DNA from: Kribbella sindirgiensis
GTDB taxonomy: Bacteria; Actinomycetota; Actinomycetes; Propionibacteriales; Kribbellaceae
DNA: 64,000 bases
Assembly: GCF_004331435.1 (NCBI RefSeq)
Contig: NZ_SJKA01000006.1
Coordinates: 310,001 to 374,000, forward strand
Direction of reading: 5' to 3'
A program made the position numbers and the translations under genes. This document shows positions 61,177-64,000 of this stretch, piece after piece. Each line of letters starts with the position of its first letter. The first letter of the stretch is position 1. Under the pieces are notes generated by a model. The model was not told the origin of the DNA. It saw only the letters and a program-made list of their open reading frames with translations, and made no database searches.

Positions 61177-61962
61177 TTGCTGACCGTGCACAAACCGAGC
61201 GGACCGGAGTACGTCTACAACGACGCGTTCACGATGGGGCTGGCCGCAGCGGACGACAGCGCGGGGTACGTCGTTCCGGAGTTCCGCGTCGACGGGGACG
61301 GTTGGTACAACTACTACGGCTGGCCGACCGACGCGTCCGCGCCGTTCCGGTTCACCGCCGAGGGGACCGCGATCGACCAACTCGTGTACGGCAAGCTCGG
61401 CGTACCGCGGGTCGTGCCGTGGGACGACGTACCGCCTGGGTACGGGCGTCATCAGGTCGAGTATCGCGCCATCGATGCCACCGGCAACATCGGCGACCCG
61501 CGCCGGTTCGCCGTCACGCTTCTGCGTCCGGCCCCGGCCTGTACGACGACCCGCACCGGAAGGCACGACGGACCGCTGTACATCGCCAAAGGTGTTACCT
61601 GCCTGACGAACGCGACCGTCAACGGCCCGGTCCTGGTCGCCGCCGGCGCATCCCTTGTCGCCACCGACTCACACGTCAACGGACCGGTCCGGGCCGATCG
61701 AGCCGCCGACCTGCACCTGCTGCGCTCCACGATCGCCGGACCGGTCAGCGCGAGCGGTGTCACGCGCAGCCTGGTCGTTGTCGGCAGCACCATTCAGGGA
61801 CCGGTGTCCGTCACGAGCAGCCGCACGACCGACCCGGTCACGCTCGCCGGGAACACCGTCAACGGACCACTCACCTGCTCGGCCAACACCCCCGCGCCGA
61901 CCAACCTGGAGGCGCCGAACCAGGTCTCCGGCCCCCGCTCCGGCCAATGCGCCCGGCTGTGA
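61177..61962 (+). CDS. Severed C-terminal part of the M64 peptidase
   Basis: About 261 residues in the same frame as the peptidase, after an in-frame TAG at 61144. Begins LLTVHKPSGPEYVYNDAFTM (first possible start TTG, no ribosome-binding site). The first 130 residues are a beta-sandwich (DGDGWYNYYGWPTDASAPFR, EYRAIDATGNIGDPRRFAVT); the rest is a short beta-helix of repeats with NGPV or GPVS turns (TVNGPVLVAAGASLVATDSH, VNGPVRADRAADL, TIQGPVSV, TVNGPLTC), similar to bactofilin-like polymer-forming stretches. Independent expression is unlikely; it depends on readthrough or is now dead coding sequence. Confidence 0.65.
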   Translation: MLTVHKPSGPEYVYNDAFTMGLAAADDSAGYVVPEFRVDGDGWYNYYGWPTDASAPFRFTAEGTAIDQLVYGKLGVPRVVPWDDVPPGYGRHQVEYRAIDATGNIGDPRRFAVTLLRPAPACTTTRTGRHDGPLYIAKGVTCLTNATVNGPVLVAAGASLVATDSHVNGPVRADRAADLHLLRSTIAGPVSASGVTRSLVVVGSTIQGPVSVTSSRTTDPVTLAGNTVNGPLTCSANTPAPTNLEAPNQVSGPRSGQCARL

Positions 61963-61993
61963 GCGGGAGGGGGCGCGCACGGCCGGTATGAGT

Positions 61994-62050
61994 CGAGCGG
62001 ACATGCACGTGAGTTCTGGCGACATGTCCCCGGCCGCTCGATTCTTCTAA
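61994..62050 (+). terminator. Terminator of the M64 gene
   Basis: Nested arms CGAGCGG / CCGCTCG (61994-62000, 62034-62040) and GGACATG / CATGTCC (61999-62005, 62023-62029), followed by ATTCTTCTAACTTTC, the best T-tract in the window. Confidence 0.75.
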
Positions 62051-62092
62051 CTTTCTCGGTGCGGGGAGTTCCCGCCGTACCGAAGGAGTGAG

Positions 62093-62593
62093 ATGAACGG
62101 ACTGCGGGTGGCTTCGTTGATGGCGGCCACGATGACGACGGGCCTGGTGGCCGGCGTGTACGGGATCTACGCGAACGCGTTCATGCCCGGCCTCGCGAAG
62201 ACCGACGACAAGACCTTCGTCGGGGCGTTCACGGCGGTCGACCGGGCGATCGTGAACCCGCTGTTCCTCGGCCTCGGCTTCCTCGGCGCCCTGCTGTTCA
62301 CCGGGCTCGCCGGCCTGCTCAGCCTGAAGGAGAAGGCGCTGCCGTGGATCGCGGTCGCGTTCGTGCTCTACCTGGTCACGATGATCCTGACGATGGCGGT
62401 GAACGTCCCGCTGAACGACGCGCTGAAGGCGGCCGGCGATCCGGCGACGATCGACGTCGCGGCGGCCCGCGCGGCGTTCGACGAGGCCAAATGGGTGGCC
62501 TTCAACCTGGTCCGCACCCTGCTCGCGCTGGTCTCCTTCGGCCTCCTCGGCTGGGCCCTCTACCTGACCGGAAAATCCGCCGCTCAGCCGTGA
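62093..62593 (+). CDS. DUF1772 (anthrone-oxygenase-like) membrane protein
   Basis: 166 residues, four membrane helices (VASLMAATMTTGLVAGVYGI, PLFLGLGFLGALLFTGLAGL, IAVAFVLYLVTMILTMAVNV, TLLALVSFGLLGWALYL). The DUF1772 signature is NVPLNDAL followed by FDEAKWVAFNLVRTLLALVS. Some members work as anthrone oxygenases, most are uncharacterised. ATG start with GAAGGAG seven bases upstream. It is monocistronic. Confidence 0.88.
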   Translation: MNGLRVASLMAATMTTGLVAGVYGIYANAFMPGLAKTDDKTFVGAFTAVDRAIVNPLFLGLGFLGALLFTGLAGLLSLKEKALPWIAVAFVLYLVTMILTMAVNVPLNDALKAAGDPATIDVAAARAAFDEAKWVAFNLVRTLLALVSFGLLGWALYLTGKSAAQP

Positions 62594-62654
62594 ACTTATT
62601 CGCAGATATTTCCAGGTACCGTTCGTCGCGAATCGGATCCTGGGGAGGCACAGG

Positions 62655-63530
62655 GTGGTGGACTCGACGGACTGGTGGGACCACCGGCCGGTCTTCTCGA
62701 CCACCGACAAGATGTCCCGCATCACCGGACTCGGCCCGGGTGAGCAGCCAGGCCATGTGACGACACGCATGCTGGTCTCGGTTCTGCTGTGCTTCCTGGG
62801 GTGGGGAGCCGTGAGCCTGCTGGGTACGTCGGCGCTCTGCGGCACCACGTCAGCGCCGTCCAGCACCTGTGCCGTCGACATCCCTGGCCACATCTCAGCC
62901 GGCTGGTTCATCGCGGCAGCCGTCGTCGTGCTGTATCTGGTCCTCGCCGTCACGACCGATCTGAACGCCCATGCGCGCCAACGGCTCGGGCAGCGGCGCG
63001 CGGCAGCCCTGCTCCGCTCCGCCCCGCTCTTGGCCGGGATGTCCGTCGGCGCCTTCATCTCGGCTGCCACCGCCGTCGCGCCCGATCCGTCCGACGTACT
63101 CCGCCGAACGGTCCACGGCGAAATCGGCACCGAATCCGTTGCCGTCTCGGTCGTCGTGGCCGTGCTGACGGGCCTCTGGTGCGTCACCGTGGTGGTTCGG
63201 TTGCCCTCGGCCCTGCTGCACGCCCGGCAGCGTCAGCTGACCATCGAGCGACTGCGACGGGACGGGCGCCGGTACGCCGGGCAGGTGCAGCTCGGCCGCG
63301 TCGTGATCTGGCTCGGACACGATCCCGAACTGGAGGTCACGATCGCGTGCGACTCGCCCGCCGGCTCGCACCAGCTCCAGGCGCGGATGCGGACCTCGCC
63401 CGACCGGGTGCCCGCGGACGGCAGCCGGGTCGTCGTCTTCGACGATCTCCGCGGCGTCGTACACATCGAGCTGGATCCCGAGGCCGAGCCGGCCTTCGAG
63501 CCAGAGGCGCGGTACGCACCGTCGGAGTGA
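62655..63530 (+). CDS. Membrane protein of unknown function with C-terminal soluble domain
   Basis: 291 residues. GTG start (GTG GTG GAC; GGGGAGG upstream). Four hydrophobic segments: MLVSVLLCFLGWGAVSLLGT (about 39-58), AGWFIAAAVVVLYLVLAVTT, LRSAPLLAGMSVGAFISAAT, VAVSVVVAVLTGLWCVTVVV. The last 100 residues form a beta-rich cytoplasmic domain (RRYAGQVQLGRVVIWLGHDP, RVPADGSRVVVFDDLRGVVH), similar in style to NfeD/OB-like or DUF3592-like tails. No family recognised. It may be co-transcribed with the following TIGR03936 gene, 17 bases downstream. Confidence 0.75.
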   Translation: MVDSTDWWDHRPVFSTTDKMSRITGLGPGEQPGHVTTRMLVSVLLCFLGWGAVSLLGTSALCGTTSAPSSTCAVDIPGHISAGWFIAAAVVVLYLVLAVTTDLNAHARQRLGQRRAAALLRSAPLLAGMSVGAFISAATAVAPDPSDVLRRTVHGEIGTESVAVSVVVAVLTGLWCVTVVVRLPSALLHARQRQLTIERLRRDGRRYAGQVQLGRVVIWLGHDPELEVTIACDSPAGSHQLQARMRTSPDRVPADGSRVVVFDDLRGVVHIELDPEAEPAFEPEARYAPSE

Positions 63531-63547
63531 GCAGGTTCTGAGAGACT

Positions 63548-64000
63548 GTGCGCGTGCCACCAGTTCAAGCTCCGCCGTCGCAGCAGCTCCCCGCGGTCCA
63601 GAAGCTGCGGGTGAGGTTCGCCAAGCGCGGGCGGCTGCGATTCACCTCACACCGCGACTTCCAGCGGGCGTTCGAGCGCGCCGTACGCCGCGCCGAGCTC
63701 CCGGTGGCGTTCTCGCACGGATTCAGCCCGCACCCGAAGATCTCGTACGCCGGTGCAGCGCCGACCGGGGCCGCCTCGGAGGCGGAGTATCTGGAGATCT
63801 CGCTCACACACGAGCGGGACGCCGAGCAGGTCCGGGCCGCCCTCGACGAGGCGCTGCCGCCCGGTCTGGACGTGCTCGAGGTGGTCGTCGCCGGGCCGGG
63901 TGCGCTGGCCGAGCGGCTGGAGGCCAGTGAGTGGCAGATCGCGTTACCGGGGGCGGATCCGGAGGCGGCCGCGACCGCGGTGCGGACGTTCCTCGAACGG
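63548..64000 (+). CDS. TIGR03936-family radical SAM-linked protein (DUF2344), cut by window end
   Basis: 151 residues inside the window. GTG start (VRVPPVQAPPSQ; a GTG two codons later is also possible). Family motifs: VRFAKRGRLRFTSHRDFQRA, then FERAVRRAELPVAFSHGFSP with HPKISYAGAAPTGAASEAEY, and LPPGLDVLEVVVAG. In most actinobacteria it directly follows the TIGR03960 radical SAM gene and precedes rne/rng; here that partner is at 47.4 kb. The gene probably continues beyond the window to roughly 230-250 residues. Confidence 0.9.
   Translation, partial: MRVPPVQAPPSQQLPAVQKLRVRFAKRGRLRFTSHRDFQRAFERAVRRAELPVAFSHGFSPHPKISYAGAAPTGAASEAEYLEISLTHERDAEQVRAALDEALPPGLDVLEVVVAGPGALAERLEASEWQIALPGADPEAAATAVRTFLER

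Overview
The window is chromosomal DNA of a high-GC actinobacterium, most likely Kribbella or a close relative in Kribbellaceae/Nocardioidaceae. The evidence is the base composition, GTG and TTG starts, Tat and lipoprotein signals, F420-dependent enzymes, a multiple-sugar ABC importer without its own ATPase, an archaeal-type ValRS, and the folC-DUF4233-ndk / mreBCD-mrdA-rodA / TIGR03960-TIGR03936 backbone. The organism call is inference. No rRNA, tRNA, CRISPR array or insertion sequence was seen.

Layout. 1-6 kb: a sugar-uptake locus, with binding protein and Gfo/Idh/MocA dehydrogenase on the minus strand, two permeases plus a Tat-exported protein and an FAH-family hydrolase on the plus strand, and two matching palindromes in the divergent promoter region. 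6-9.8 kb: regulator/enzyme pairs (NmrA-like reductase with AraC regulator; LuxR regulator with cupin and DUF1304 genes). 9.9-12.7 kb: Tat-exported PhoD and a secreted repeat protein. 12.7-14.4 kb: an ECF sigma/zinc-finger anti-sigma pair divergent from a lipoprotein, both directions with the same promoter motif. 14.4-19.2 kb: phosphodiester glycosidase, two F420-type proteins with a MarR regulator, an AEC permease behind a leader ORF and hairpin, and a membrane protein.

19.3-24.7 kb is housekeeping: valS, divergent from folC-DUF4233-ndk and an acetyltransferase. 24.8-34.9 kb is a pair of giant secreted proteins (DNRLRE/LamG and RHS-repeat) inserted between ndk and the cell-elongation operon. 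35.0-40.8 kb is mreB-mreC-mreD-mrdA-rodA. 40.9-47.4 kb holds a lipoprotein, a carboxymuconolactone decarboxylase/ECF41 sigma pair, an inositol-monophosphatase-like protein with an altered active site, a DUF2000/Lrp pair, an alpha/beta hydrolase and an unrecognised 602-residue protein.

The TIGR03960 radical-SAM gene (47.4-49.4 kb) and its usual partner TIGR03936 (from 63.5 kb, cut by the window end) are separated by about 14 kb of accessory DNA. This contains a fused tyrosine phosphatase/HAD protein, two metallopeptidases without signal peptides that share a PLL-type propeller blade, a small protein apparently started at CTG, a tandem GNAT, two decayed genes (NUDIX and P-loop kinase), pheA, an acyltransferase, and an M64 peptidase split by an in-frame TAG. 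Repeated hairpins occur at 44.7 and 57.2 kb. Many genes are G-rich at the 5' end and strongly C-rich at the 3' end on their own coding strand.
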